Origin: Butyrivibrio sp. MB2005
GTDB taxonomy: Bacteria > Bacillota > Clostridia > Lachnospirales > Lachnospiraceae
NCBI RefSeq assembly: GCF_000424285.1
Contig: NZ_AUJP01000009.1
Span: 62,001-126,000 of the forward strand
Reading direction: 5' to 3'
Length of the DNA: 64,000 nt
In this document: piece after piece, positions 16,563 through 24,335 of the stretch
Numbering within the stretch: position 1 is the stretch's first letter
Layout: every line of letters starts with the position of its first letter
Notes under the pieces: generated by a model
What the model was told of the DNA's origin: nothing
Databases searched by the model: none
The model's input: only the letters and a program-made list of their open reading frames with translations
Translations under genes and position numbers: made by a program

Positions 16563-16578
16563 GTTAGCATATGCTAAC
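16563..16578. promoter_or_regulatory. DtxR/IdeR-type operator before the flavodoxin relic
   Basis: GTTAGCATATGCTAAC is a perfect 16-bp palindrome identical in its 14-bp core to the box before feoA. It lies 22 bases before the ATG of the flavodoxin fragment. Iron-repressed flavodoxin is a common iron-saving response, so the site fits the gene it once controlled. Confidence 0.72.
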
Positions 16579-16600
16579 CCAAATAAAAAAGGAGGAATGC

Positions 16601-16648
16601 ATGAGTAAAGTAGCAATAGTTTTTGGAGTGGAGGTAACACTCAGTAAA
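16601..16648 (+). pseudogene. Flavodoxin 5' relic with frameshift
   Basis: After GGAGGAATGC the frame reads MSKVAIVFGVEVTLSK and stops. Shifting by one base within the run of T at 16620 gives 'VAIVFWSGGNTQ', the start of a flavodoxin FMN-phosphate loop (WSGTGNT) lacking one codon. The gene is therefore broken by a one-base loss and then lost entirely, ending at the GC-rich inverted repeat at 16649. Promoter box and ribosome binding site remain intact. Confidence 0.65.
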
Positions 16649-16694
16649 TGAGCCAGGGGGACGGGGTCAATGTCATTTTTTGGTCCTATAACCC
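16649..16694. repeat. GC-rich inverted repeat, GGGGGACGGGG family, copy 2
   Basis: CAGGGGGACGGGGT and ACCCCGTCCCC flank an AT-rich loop, making a long hairpin. It resembles the element at 9905-9957 and again abuts the broken end of a gene. A fragment with CCCGTCCCC is near 35755. Confidence 0.6.
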
Positions 16695-16708
16695 CGTCCC
16701 CAAAGGGG

Positions 16709-17269
16709 TCAAAAGCCATAAACTACTACGCCGGCAAATGCAGATACCAATATCAGGATAATCGGTGACATTTTCTTTTTGTATATCTTCCGAAATCCAA
16801 AATAGACCATCGCCAGTGCTAATGTCAGTAACACCGGAAGAATATCTTTTTCATAAATTAGCGGAGTCAAGCCGTTCTTGCCAATCATACTGACTCCCAT
16901 AGCCAGTATAATGCCGATAATGCACGGTTTAATCCCATTAAACGCTGCTTTCAACCACTTTTTCCCTGATACCCTGTTTATCAAGGTCATTAGAAGTATG
17001 ATAAAAATAAATGCCGGAGTAACCACGGAAAGTGTCGCTAAGATTCCGCCAGGTACTCCTGCTTTGCTACATCCAACATACGTTGCGAGATTTACCATAA
17101 TAGGCCCCGGAGTACTTTCGCTGATTGCGATCATATTAACAAGAGTTTCTTCATCTATCCAGCCATAATGCAGGACTACATCTCTTATAAGCGGTATAGC
17201 ACCATATGCTCCGCCAAATGAAAATAGTCCAACCTTCAAAAAGCCAATGATCAGATCCAGATATATCAT
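16709..17269 (-). CDS. Chromate transporter family protein, second half-size subunit
   Basis: 186 residues of membrane protein with the CHR signature 'GLFSFGGAYGAIPLIRDVV' near the N-terminus and 'AISESTPGPIMVNLATYVG' at about residue 50. Half-size CHR proteins of Firmicutes occur in pairs that together match full-length ChrA, which exports chromate or related anions. Its start overlaps the stop of the first subunit by four bases, indicating translational coupling. The true substrate in this organism is unknown. The C-terminus is hydrophobic and complete. Confidence 0.88.
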   Translation of the reverse strand: MIYLDLIIGFLKVGLFSFGGAYGAIPLIRDVVLHYGWIDEETLVNMIAISESTPGPIMVNLATYVGCSKAGVPGGILATLSVVTPAFIFIILLMTLINRVSGKKWLKAAFNGIKPCIIGIILAMGVSMIGKNGLTPLIYEKDILPVLLTLALAMVYFGFRKIYKKKMSPIILILVSAFAGVVVYGF

Positions 17270-17838
17270 TTATCTGCACCTCCTTTCATGGAATGCATAT
17301 TAGATATTCCGGATATAACCATACCGGACACTGCTGCGATCACTAAAAGCAGGATGGAGGATATTCCAAGATTGAAAATGTTGTTTAGAAGCATTATCAA
17401 AAAGGCCGCGCTCAGGATTATGCATGGTACAGTCTTCTTTTCCATCTTCTTTATCATGCCTATTGCTGCATCAAGGATCAGGATACCAACCGCAATCCTT
17501 ATTCCTTTAAAACCACTTACTATCCCCTGAATCTCAAGGAAATTCTCAAGGAATTTTGAGATCAGATAAATAATTACAAAAGAAGGTGTCACCACTCCAA
17601 GAGTCGCTGCAATAGCACCTGCAATACCTTTTTGCTTATATCCAACATAAGTGGCACAGTTAACGGCTATTGGCCCCGGTGTGGACTCAGCAATGACCGT
17701 GATCTTCATCATCTGCTCATGGGTTATCCATTTCTTCTGCTCAACACAGATGCTTTCTATCAACGAAATCATGGCATACCCACCGCCGAAGGTGAAAAGC
17801 CCTATTTTTGCAAATGTAAGAAAAAGAGTAACTATCAT
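17266..17838 (-). CDS. Chromate transporter family protein, first half-size subunit
   Basis: 190 residues, paralogous to its downstream partner: 'KIGLFTFGGGYAMISLIESI' and 'VIAESTPGPIAVNCATYVG' are the two CHR motifs. About six membrane helices. The ATG at 17838 overlaps the TAA of the preceding small ORF (TAATG), so translation is probably coupled; a TTG four codons earlier sits on top of the GGAGG and is unlikely. Together with 16709-17269 it forms a two-gene anion exporter. Confidence 0.87.
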   Translation of the reverse strand: MIVTLFLTFAKIGLFTFGGGYAMISLIESICVEQKKWITHEQMMKITVIAESTPGPIAVNCATYVGYKQKGIAGAIAATLGVVTPSFVIIYLISKFLENFLEIQGIVSGFKGIRIAVGILILDAAIGMIKKMEKKTVPCIILSAAFLIMLLNNIFNLGISSILLLVIAAVSGMVISGISNMHSMKGGADK

Positions 17839-18059
17839 TAGTGATGACAACCTCCATGTCCGCAGGAATGGCCTTCTCCATTCAGTTTCTCAGAAATACT
17901 GTATTCAAACCATTCTTCCTCTGTTTTCACAAATCCTACAGACTGAAACATCCGCTGACTTTGGGTGTTGAAGGAATAGATATTAGCTTTGACCTTATCC
18001 ATTCCTTTTTCTTTGGCAAGCTCGATCATATCTGATTCCGTCATTTTTCTTATGTTCAT
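17838..18059 (-). pseudogene. Internally deleted GNAT acetyltransferase with His/Cys tail
   Basis: 73 residues. The first ten ('MNIRKMTESD') look like the start of a GNAT acetyltransferase, and residues 18-55 ('VKANIYSFNTQSQRMFQSVGF') match its C-terminal motif B region. The intervening acetyl-CoA-binding core is missing. The protein ends in 'GHSCGHGGCHH', a likely metal-binding tail. Because its stop overlaps the start of the chromate transporter gene, the shortened ORF may have been kept as a translated leader. Whether it is only a relic or a new small metal-binding protein cannot be decided from sequence. Confidence 0.6.
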
Positions 18060-18156
18060 TCTGATTTGACATCCTTATTTCAAGTAAGACATTCTCTCAA
18101 AAGCCTTAAAAGTATGCCTTCAGAGTGCGTTTTTGCCATCTGAAGGCATATTTGAA

Positions 18157-19440
18157 TTATTCAGTATATTTATATTTTTTCATAATCTGACCTGATGTTA
18201 TACAGAGGACGGTTCCGGACACTCCAAGTATGAACATCATTAGTGCTGCTCCTGAGCCCTTTCCGGTTCCAAAAAGAAATGTCCAGAATGCATTATCACT
18301 TCTCATAGTCATGAATGGTTCGCAGATTTTGTCTACGAAAAATCCTCCAAGAAACAGTCCGATTGGAATGGTGAAAAACTGCAGAGTATTTCTGCAAGCA
18401 TACACTCTTCCCTGAAGTTCTATAGGAATAACATTCCTCATTATTACATTCTGATTGGCAGCCATAAGCGGCACGAACACCCAGCCTAAGATCTGTCCGA
18501 TGCACCATAAAACAGGACTTCTTGAAAATGCCAGTACGAAGTTTTCTATCCCAAGTGAAAAAAGCATTGTCAGATATATTACCTTTACTCTGTCTTTAGG
18601 TTTAGGCAGAATCATAGGAAGGAAGCTTCCTGCTACCATTGCCAGTCCTGAGCAGGCTGTTACTAAGCCATACACATTGTTGCCTTTTTGAGGTATGACA
18701 AGTGCCGGAAGTACAGCATCAAAAGTTGAAGCTGTAAGATTAACTCCTGACATAAACAGGATTATGGTAAGAATAAGTGGTGTTTCCTTCAGGAAGCTAA
18801 TCCCCTCTTTAGCCAGTTTGATCACGTTATCGTTTTTATCTGATCCCTCATGAATCTCAGGCAGTTTTATGAAAAACAACAATGCCACAAATGCTATGGC
18901 AAAAGTCAGAAGATCAACCGCGATTACCACATCCAATCCTGCCAGCCCATAAAGCGCCGCAGCAATAAGCGGATTTCCGATTGATATAAGAGAACGTGAC
19001 AACTGCTGGAATCCGCCGGTCTTCTGATAATGTTCCTTTGGAACGATAAGTGAATATGCCACTTCTGAAGCCGGCTGCTGAACAGTGTTCATAAGCCCCG
19101 AAAACGCATTGATGGCATACAGATGCCACATTGTAAGAGCATCGTTTTTGTATAAAACAAATACAACAACTGTCGTAAGCGCTGCCATAAGATCGCAGAT
19201 GAGCATGGTTTTCTTTTTATCGAATTTATCTGTTAATGCCCCGGCGAAAATGCTCATAATAACGTACGGTGCATATGTGCAGATTGTAAGTGCCGCCGTG
19301 CTCAGCGCAGATCCGGTCTTTTCATACACCCAAAGTGTCAGCGCAAATTCTGTTATTGCACTACCCAGCTGTGAAAGACTCTGCGTAAGCCAAATTATGT
19401 AAAAATCTCTTAATTCTTTTATTTTATTTTTCATTATCAT
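18157..19440 (-). CDS. MFS efflux transporter (macrolide-efflux-like)
   Basis: 427 residues with 12 predicted membrane helices. 'SLSQLGSAITEFALTLWVYE' and 'IFAGALTDKFDKKKTMLICD' (the MFS loop 2-3 motif) are typical of the Mef-like MFS_3 group. It likely exports a small hydrophobic compound by proton antiport. GGAGGG precedes the ATG. It stands alone between the small ORF and the TldE gene. Homology to macrolide exporters does not show that macrolides are the substrate. Confidence 0.85.
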   Translation of the reverse strand: MIMKNKIKELRDFYIIWLTQSLSQLGSAITEFALTLWVYEKTGSALSTAALTICTYAPYVIMSIFAGALTDKFDKKKTMLICDLMAALTTVVVFVLYKNDALTMWHLYAINAFSGLMNTVQQPASEVAYSLIVPKEHYQKTGGFQQLSRSLISIGNPLIAAALYGLAGLDVVIAVDLLTFAIAFVALLFFIKLPEIHEGSDKNDNVIKLAKEGISFLKETPLILTIILFMSGVNLTASTFDAVLPALVIPQKGNNVYGLVTACSGLAMVAGSFLPMILPKPKDRVKVIYLTMLFSLGIENFVLAFSRSPVLWCIGQILGWVFVPLMAANQNVIMRNVIPIELQGRVYACRNTLQFFTIPIGLFLGGFFVDKICEPFMTMRSDNAFWTFLFGTGKGSGAALMMFILGVSGTVLCITSGQIMKKYKYTE

Positions 19441-19542
19441 TTACCCTCCATACAAATTTTTTTATCTGCATGGAGCTAATGCGCTGCAATTTATCATGGC
19501 TTTCCTCCTTATCATTTTTATATATTTAATAATATTTTTCAC

Positions 19543-20841
19543 TTATTTTCCTGAAATAACAACGCCATCAACGGCTATATACGGAACGACAGAGTTGCCG
19601 TTGCAGACAAGTTCCTTGGAAATGTCGCGGATATTTTTGACGATCTCACCCAGGTTGCCGTTTACCATGGTCTCGGATAAAGCATATTTGATTTCGCCGT
19701 TTTCGACGAAGAAACTGTTCTTTGCGACGCCGGAAAAATCTCCGTTTGTTCCGGGTTCTCCGCCGGAGAAGCCTCCCATGATGAGGCCTTTGTCAACGGA
19801 TTTAATGATCTCTGAAAGGGGCTTATCGCCGGGTTCAACTACAAGGCTCCATCCTGTGTTTTTGACAACAGGACGTCCTGTTTTGTTGGCTGCATACAGG
19901 CTTAAGCTGTGTGTTTTCAGCACGCCGTTTTCTATTAAGGTCACATCCTCTGCCCTAAATCCGTCCTGGGTTCCTCTTTCTCCTCCAACTATTCTGTCAT
20001 CAAATGGCTTCTTTGATACCGTAAGCTTATCGCTTGCCACCTTCTCGCCGACCTTATCAAGCCAGAGACTTGTTCCGTCTATGATAACGCCATCTGACAT
20101 ATAATGGGAAATCAGCATGCCCAGGAAGTTGGAAGCTGCTCCGGGAGTGAGTATAACCGTTCCCTCAAATTTCCCGTCAATGCTCTTGGTGTGAATACTG
20201 TTACTGATATCCTCAAGACTTTGTCTTAGATTACCCCTATCAATAAAAGGTGTATCCAGATCGTCTACGGTAACACCGGCCCAGCCAAAGCCACTGGTTT
20301 TATCATCTTCTCTTGCGCTAATCTCGAAGAAAAAATTGTAATGGCCGGAAAAATCCTCGAATTCTGTCCCATTTGTGTTCCTTGATATCCAGTGGCTCTT
20401 GTCATAAGAACCCACTGCAGCCATAACATTAACCTTGGGATATTCCTTTTTTATGGAATCAAGACATTCCTGAATTCTCTCTATAAACTTATCCATATCA
20501 GGTTCGTAGGGGCCCTGTCTGAATACCTCTTTTCCCTGATCAGGAGCTATGTCATGGCAGGGATCCTCAGGAGATGATTCTGATGCAGTCAGACCATCCT
20601 CGGCAAGCTTAACTAGCGCATCCTTAGAAAGGTCATTTCCACTGGCACTTCCCATTTTATTATCCTTAAAAACAGTTAAGGAAGTGTAATAGTCAAACAC
20701 TGTTCGCATAAGCTTGAATTCACCGTTTTGTGCGTTAAGCTCCTGTTTTTCGGACTCTACTAGTACGTATGTATATTTATCTATCTTTTTATCAATTAGT
20801 ATATTATCGAATAAATCTGCGACTTCTCTCATCTCGCTCAT
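19543..20841 (-). CDS. tldE: TldE/PmbA-type metalloprotease-like protein
   Basis: 432 residues of the TldD/PmbA family: C-terminal 'GGFSGGEPGTNGDFSGVAKN' and 'SETMVNGNLGEIVKNIRDIS' are hallmarks. It lacks the HExxxH zinc site seen in the partner at 20908, as TldE subunits do. In E. coli and archaea TldD and TldE form a heterodimer that degrades unfolded peptides or trims RiPP leader peptides. It starts 66 bases downstream of tldD with GGGAGG. No RiPP precursor was seen beside it. Confidence 0.88.
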   Translation of the reverse strand: MSEMREVADLFDNILIDKKIDKYTYVLVESEKQELNAQNGEFKLMRTVFDYYTSLTVFKDNKMGSASGNDLSKDALVKLAEDGLTASESSPEDPCHDIAPDQGKEVFRQGPYEPDMDKFIERIQECLDSIKKEYPKVNVMAAVGSYDKSHWISRNTNGTEFEDFSGHYNFFFEISAREDDKTSGFGWAGVTVDDLDTPFIDRGNLRQSLEDISNSIHTKSIDGKFEGTVILTPGAASNFLGMLISHYMSDGVIIDGTSLWLDKVGEKVASDKLTVSKKPFDDRIVGGERGTQDGFRAEDVTLIENGVLKTHSLSLYAANKTGRPVVKNTGWSLVVEPGDKPLSEIIKSVDKGLIMGGFSGGEPGTNGDFSGVAKNSFFVENGEIKYALSETMVNGNLGEIVKNIRDISKELVCNGNSVVPYIAVDGVVISGK

Positions 20842-20907
20842 TTAAATACGTCCTCCCTTGAAATCTCGATTTGTTATCTTCGGCCGATCGTGATCTTACT
20901 ACTCATG

Positions 20908-22296
20908 TTATCTTCCGCCGATCATGATCTTACAACGCATATGCGGACCGCCCATACCTACTGCCATTTGCTGCTTTTTTCCGCACCAGCCGCATCCGGT
21001 CCATTCAACCTCATTGGAAACCATATCCACTGTTTTGAGCATATCAAAGGCAATTCCGGAAACTGTTGTATCAAGAAGTGCCCGGCCAATCTTGCCGTTT
21101 TTAATCTCATAGCCGCAGACCACACTAAACATGAACTCACCCGTAAGGTCAGCCTGACCATTGCCCGAATTGATGAGATAATAGCCGTCATCAACGGATT
21201 CTATCAGCTCTTCGACAGTATTTTTTCCGGGGAGAATGCAGGTATTCCTCATTCTGATAAGAGGTTCGTCGCAAAAAGCCCATCCCCTGGCATTTCCTGT
21301 GGGCTTCATGCCAAATTTCTCAGCTGTCTCTCGGTTGTTCATATATCCCGTCAGAATACCGTCCTTGATAAGCACTGCATCTTCTGCCTTGATACCCTCG
21401 TCGTCAAGGTATACAGGAAGAGGTGCACGCTCTCCGTTATAGGTGTGAGCAAAGTCAACCAGTGTTACCAGTTCAGAAGCTACTTTTTTTCCAAGGTTCG
21501 GACCGGCAACGCTGCCGCCCATTACAAGGTCTGCTTCTACAGTATGGCCAACAGCTTCATGAGCAAGCATTCCGCCCATATCTCCGCCAAGTACAACGGT
21601 CTTGTAGCCTGCTTCGGCATAGACACCTTCTGACTTGTCTTTAACCTTTTTATATAGCTTTTCAAGCTCAGGATAATACTGTTCAACGTCAGCGAAATTA
21701 TCCTCAAAATTCCCAAAGCCGCCAAGACCTTTGTAGCATTCTACAGGTGTACCGTCCTTTGTTTTCAGGCTCATGCCAACATACATGCAGGTTCTGGGTG
21801 TAACAAGATGTCCATCATAAGCATCCGAAGAGTATATGATTCTGTCCTGTGAATCCTCGCTGTAATAAATAGAACGACTCTCCAGATTCGGGTATTTCTG
21901 AGCGATGTAATCGTCCATCTTACGACATGCATCAATTATTTTCTTCTGCTCTGCATCAACAATATCCCCGTTTGTGGGAACAAGCCCTGTTCCATAGGAA
22001 GGCGGAAGGACAATTCCCTTATTCCCTGCATGGCGAGCCATCAGTTTTGCATTTTCAGATGCTGATTTCAAAACCTTTTTCGCTGCCTCATCACTGCATT
22101 CAGCTATGGATGCAAATCCATATAGTCCCTCTTTTCCGACCAGCGCACTTACTCCTCGTGATTCTCGTCTGGAATTATTAACCAGATTCCCTTTCAGAAT
22201 ACTAACTGTCCGGTAGCGATTTTCCTGGGCTCTGAGCACGGTCTGAACCCCGTCTTCAAACAGTGCTTTGTTTACTTCATAAATGTCTGTAAGCAT
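20908..22296 (-). CDS. tldD: TldD metalloprotease
   Basis: 462 residues. The zinc site 'HEAVGH' lies near residue 245 in 'GGMLAHEAVGHTVEADLV'. Other family motifs are 'GYMNNRETAEKFG' and the C-terminal 'WTGCGWCGKKQQMAVGMGGP', an extra Cys pair. GGGGAGG before the ATG at 22296 sets the start; a longer frame to 22329 is rejected. It is the catalytic half of the TldD/TldE pair, cytoplasmic, with the substrate unknown here. Confidence 0.93.
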   Translation of the reverse strand: MLTDIYEVNKALFEDGVQTVLRAQENRYRTVSILKGNLVNNSRRESRGVSALVGKEGLYGFASIAECSDEAAKKVLKSASENAKLMARHAGNKGIVLPPSYGTGLVPTNGDIVDAEQKKIIDACRKMDDYIAQKYPNLESRSIYYSEDSQDRIIYSSDAYDGHLVTPRTCMYVGMSLKTKDGTPVECYKGLGGFGNFEDNFADVEQYYPELEKLYKKVKDKSEGVYAEAGYKTVVLGGDMGGMLAHEAVGHTVEADLVMGGSVAGPNLGKKVASELVTLVDFAHTYNGERAPLPVYLDDEGIKAEDAVLIKDGILTGYMNNRETAEKFGMKPTGNARGWAFCDEPLIRMRNTCILPGKNTVEELIESVDDGYYLINSGNGQADLTGEFMFSVVCGYEIKNGKIGRALLDTTVSGIAFDMLKTVDMVSNEVEWTGCGWCGKKQQMAVGMGGPHMRCKIMIGGR

Positions 22297-22357
22297 AGTT
22301 TTCCTCCCCTGTTGTCTGTAATTTCGCAAGTTTATAGTGAAAACAATAAAAAATAAA

Positions 22358-22606
22358 CTATCTCAATATCTCATCTACTGTGGAAACCGTACTGAAGCTA
22401 CCCTTGTTTCGTGCAATTATTTCCTTCATTTTCTGAAGTTCAAAATAGCTCACATAGCAGATAAGAGTCTTATTCTCTCCTGCAATCATTCCGTATGAAT
22501 GAGCGCCAGTCCAAGCCCGAGCAGCGCTCCGCCAAATGCCACAGCGAGGAAATGCTCCGACAATTATGACCAGGTACGAAAAAAAGTCATCGAATCTCTT
22601 ATTCAT
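22358..22606 (-). pseudogene. Internally deleted YitT-family gene (copy B)
   Basis: A good start (GAGGTATAT then ATG) encodes 'MNKRFDDFFSYLVIIVG', the YitT N-terminus. Then about 60 bases correspond to 'SEHFLAVAFGGALLGLGLAL' but in a shifted frame, after which the frame returns for 'SYGMIAGENK...STVDEILR', the DUF2179 end. Two internal deletions, together removing most of the gene, leave an open 82-codon frame. The 3' part is about 90% identical to copy A at 6220. Product certainly not a functional transporter-like protein. Confidence 0.8.
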
Positions 22607-22732
22607 ATATACCTCAAAAAAGATGTCTATCCGTGCAGTTAGCAGTGTCAATCTCAATGATAATACGCCGTTCATCAAAAGAAAAGAGAACGCGCCTAAA
22701 AGCCGGATAGATGTCTTTTTTATACTGCAAAA

Positions 22733-24142
22733 TCATGCAGCCTGAGGAACTGTCAGATTCTTAAGCCACCGCTCCTTGTGAAGCCAGAAGTGGAATATTA
22801 CTACCTTCACCAGATCCAGGACCTTTACTCCAAAGTACATTGTCACCGGTCCGACATTAGTGTATCTAGCAAAAATGAATAGCATCGGCAACATAACCAG
22901 AATCGTTATAAATGCGTCCGTATACATTCCCATGGCTGTGTCGCCTCCGGCTCTTGCTATAGCCTGCTGCGCATTCATGAGAACCCATGCAGGCATGAAG
23001 AAAGCAAGAAGAATTACCATGTTCCTGCAGATGCCTACTGCGCTGTCACTTAACCTGCCAAATACAACAGGCACGATAAGCGTAGTTCCAAGGCCCACAA
23101 AAGTCATCATTACGCCAAGGACTGATGCTCCTGATAGGAGCCATTTTTTCTGGATACGGGCCTCTTCAAGGTTTCCTGTGCCGAGAGTTTTTCCGATAAT
23201 AACTCCTGTTGCAGAATAAATACCACCGATAGCAACAAAGAAGAGATTTGCTATTGCAAAGCCTGATGCCATGCCTGATACAACATCTGCTCCGCCTCTT
23301 CCGTTATAGATAGCGGTTGTAACTGTTTCTGAAAGCACCCACACCATCTCACAAAAAAGAACCAGCGCGCCTTTCTTTGCCATGCTTCCAAAGAGCCTTG
23401 CGTCTATCCTGATGAAATCTGTAAATCTCACCATGAAATCCGGTTTAAGCTTCGCATAAACTACAAGGAAAGCTATAAATTCAAAGGTTCGTGCAATAAC
23501 TGTGGCGTAAGCAGCTCCGTTTACTCCCAGGGCAGGAAGTCCAAAATGTCCGTAGATAAGCACCCAGTTAAGGCATGTATTGATAAGGGTTGCTATAACG
23601 GTGATCACAAGCGGAATATTTACCTTTCCAAGATCGCGAAGAGAGCTTGCAATGACAACGGATATAGTCATCTGAATACCTACAAAAAAGCAGATTCCAA
23701 TATAGCTCACAGCTGCGTCAAGAATTGCATCCGCCTGGGTGTTACCGATTACCATAAGAGACAGTATCTGTCTCGGGTATCCCCTGCACACCAGATAGTA
23801 AGGAATAGCGGCAGCAAGACCCATGATCAGCTTGAATCTAAAGGCCTGCCCCATACCCCTCTTATCCTTAGCGCCAAAGTACTGAGTCATGAAAATTCCG
23901 CCTGCAGTGCAGATCGTATTTACATAAACCATGAAAATGAACATGACCTGTCCGGCCACGTTTACACCCGACATAGCGATGTCTCCAAGGCCTGATACCA
24001 TGAAGTTGTCAACCAGCGAAACCATGCTCTGTATAAGCTGCTGAAGCATTATAGGTACAGCTATCGACAAGGCATTTATATAAAATTTTCCGGGGCCAAA
24101 AAATTTGTCCCTTCTATTTACTATCGCATTCATTTCTATCAT
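22733..24142 (-). CDS. MATE family efflux transporter
   Basis: 469 residues with 12 helices and two MATE repeats. 'AVPIMLQQLIQSMVSLVDNF' in helix 1-2 and 'GGIFMTQYFGAKDKRGMGQA' in the loop are typical of the DinF/NorM-like group. It exports organic cations or drugs using a Na+ or H+ gradient. TAGGAG lies close to the ATG at 24142; an ATG three codons later is an alternative. No regulator is adjacent, and the broken yitT follows. Confidence 0.9.
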   Translation of the reverse strand: MIEMNAIVNRRDKFFGPGKFYINALSIAVPIMLQQLIQSMVSLVDNFMVSGLGDIAMSGVNVAGQVMFIFMVYVNTICTAGGIFMTQYFGAKDKRGMGQAFRFKLIMGLAAAIPYYLVCRGYPRQILSLMVIGNTQADAILDAAVSYIGICFFVGIQMTISVVIASSLRDLGKVNIPLVITVIATLINTCLNWVLIYGHFGLPALGVNGAAYATVIARTFEFIAFLVVYAKLKPDFMVRFTDFIRIDARLFGSMAKKGALVLFCEMVWVLSETVTTAIYNGRGGADVVSGMASGFAIANLFFVAIGGIYSATGVIIGKTLGTGNLEEARIQKKWLLSGASVLGVMMTFVGLGTTLIVPVVFGRLSDSAVGICRNMVILLAFFMPAWVLMNAQQAIARAGGDTAMGMYTDAFITILVMLPMLFIFARYTNVGPVTMYFGVKVLDLVKVVIFHFWLHKERWLKNLTVPQAA

Positions 24143-24238
24143 TTTCTCCTACAACACCCATTCTTTTCTTTGCTCATCATCATATCTTTGAACTATTTCA
24201 TTTTCACAGCTCCTTTATTTTCAAACCTATCACATGAT

Positions 24239-24273
24239 AAAAAAGAGGTCGTCATCTACACCGATAACGACCT
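24239..24273 (-). terminator. Terminator of the two-component/ABC operon
   Basis: In the minus direction AGGTCGT...ACGACCT forms a hairpin followed by CTCTTTTTTATC, 63 bases beyond the permease stop. Confidence 0.8.
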
Positions 24274-24335
24274 AAATTTCACTGATTTTTCCTCAGGTTC
24301 TGCGCTTTCTCAAAGAAAGCCTTTTTGATGGTCCA

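Noticed and set aside
20890..21633. Plus-strand ORF of 247 codons opposite tldD
   Set aside because: Antisense shadow of a strongly conserved metalloprotease; no start signal.
19543..22296. RiPP biosynthesis cluster around TldD/TldE
   Set aside because: No precursor peptide, YcaO, radical SAM or dehydratase gene is in the surrounding 10 kb.
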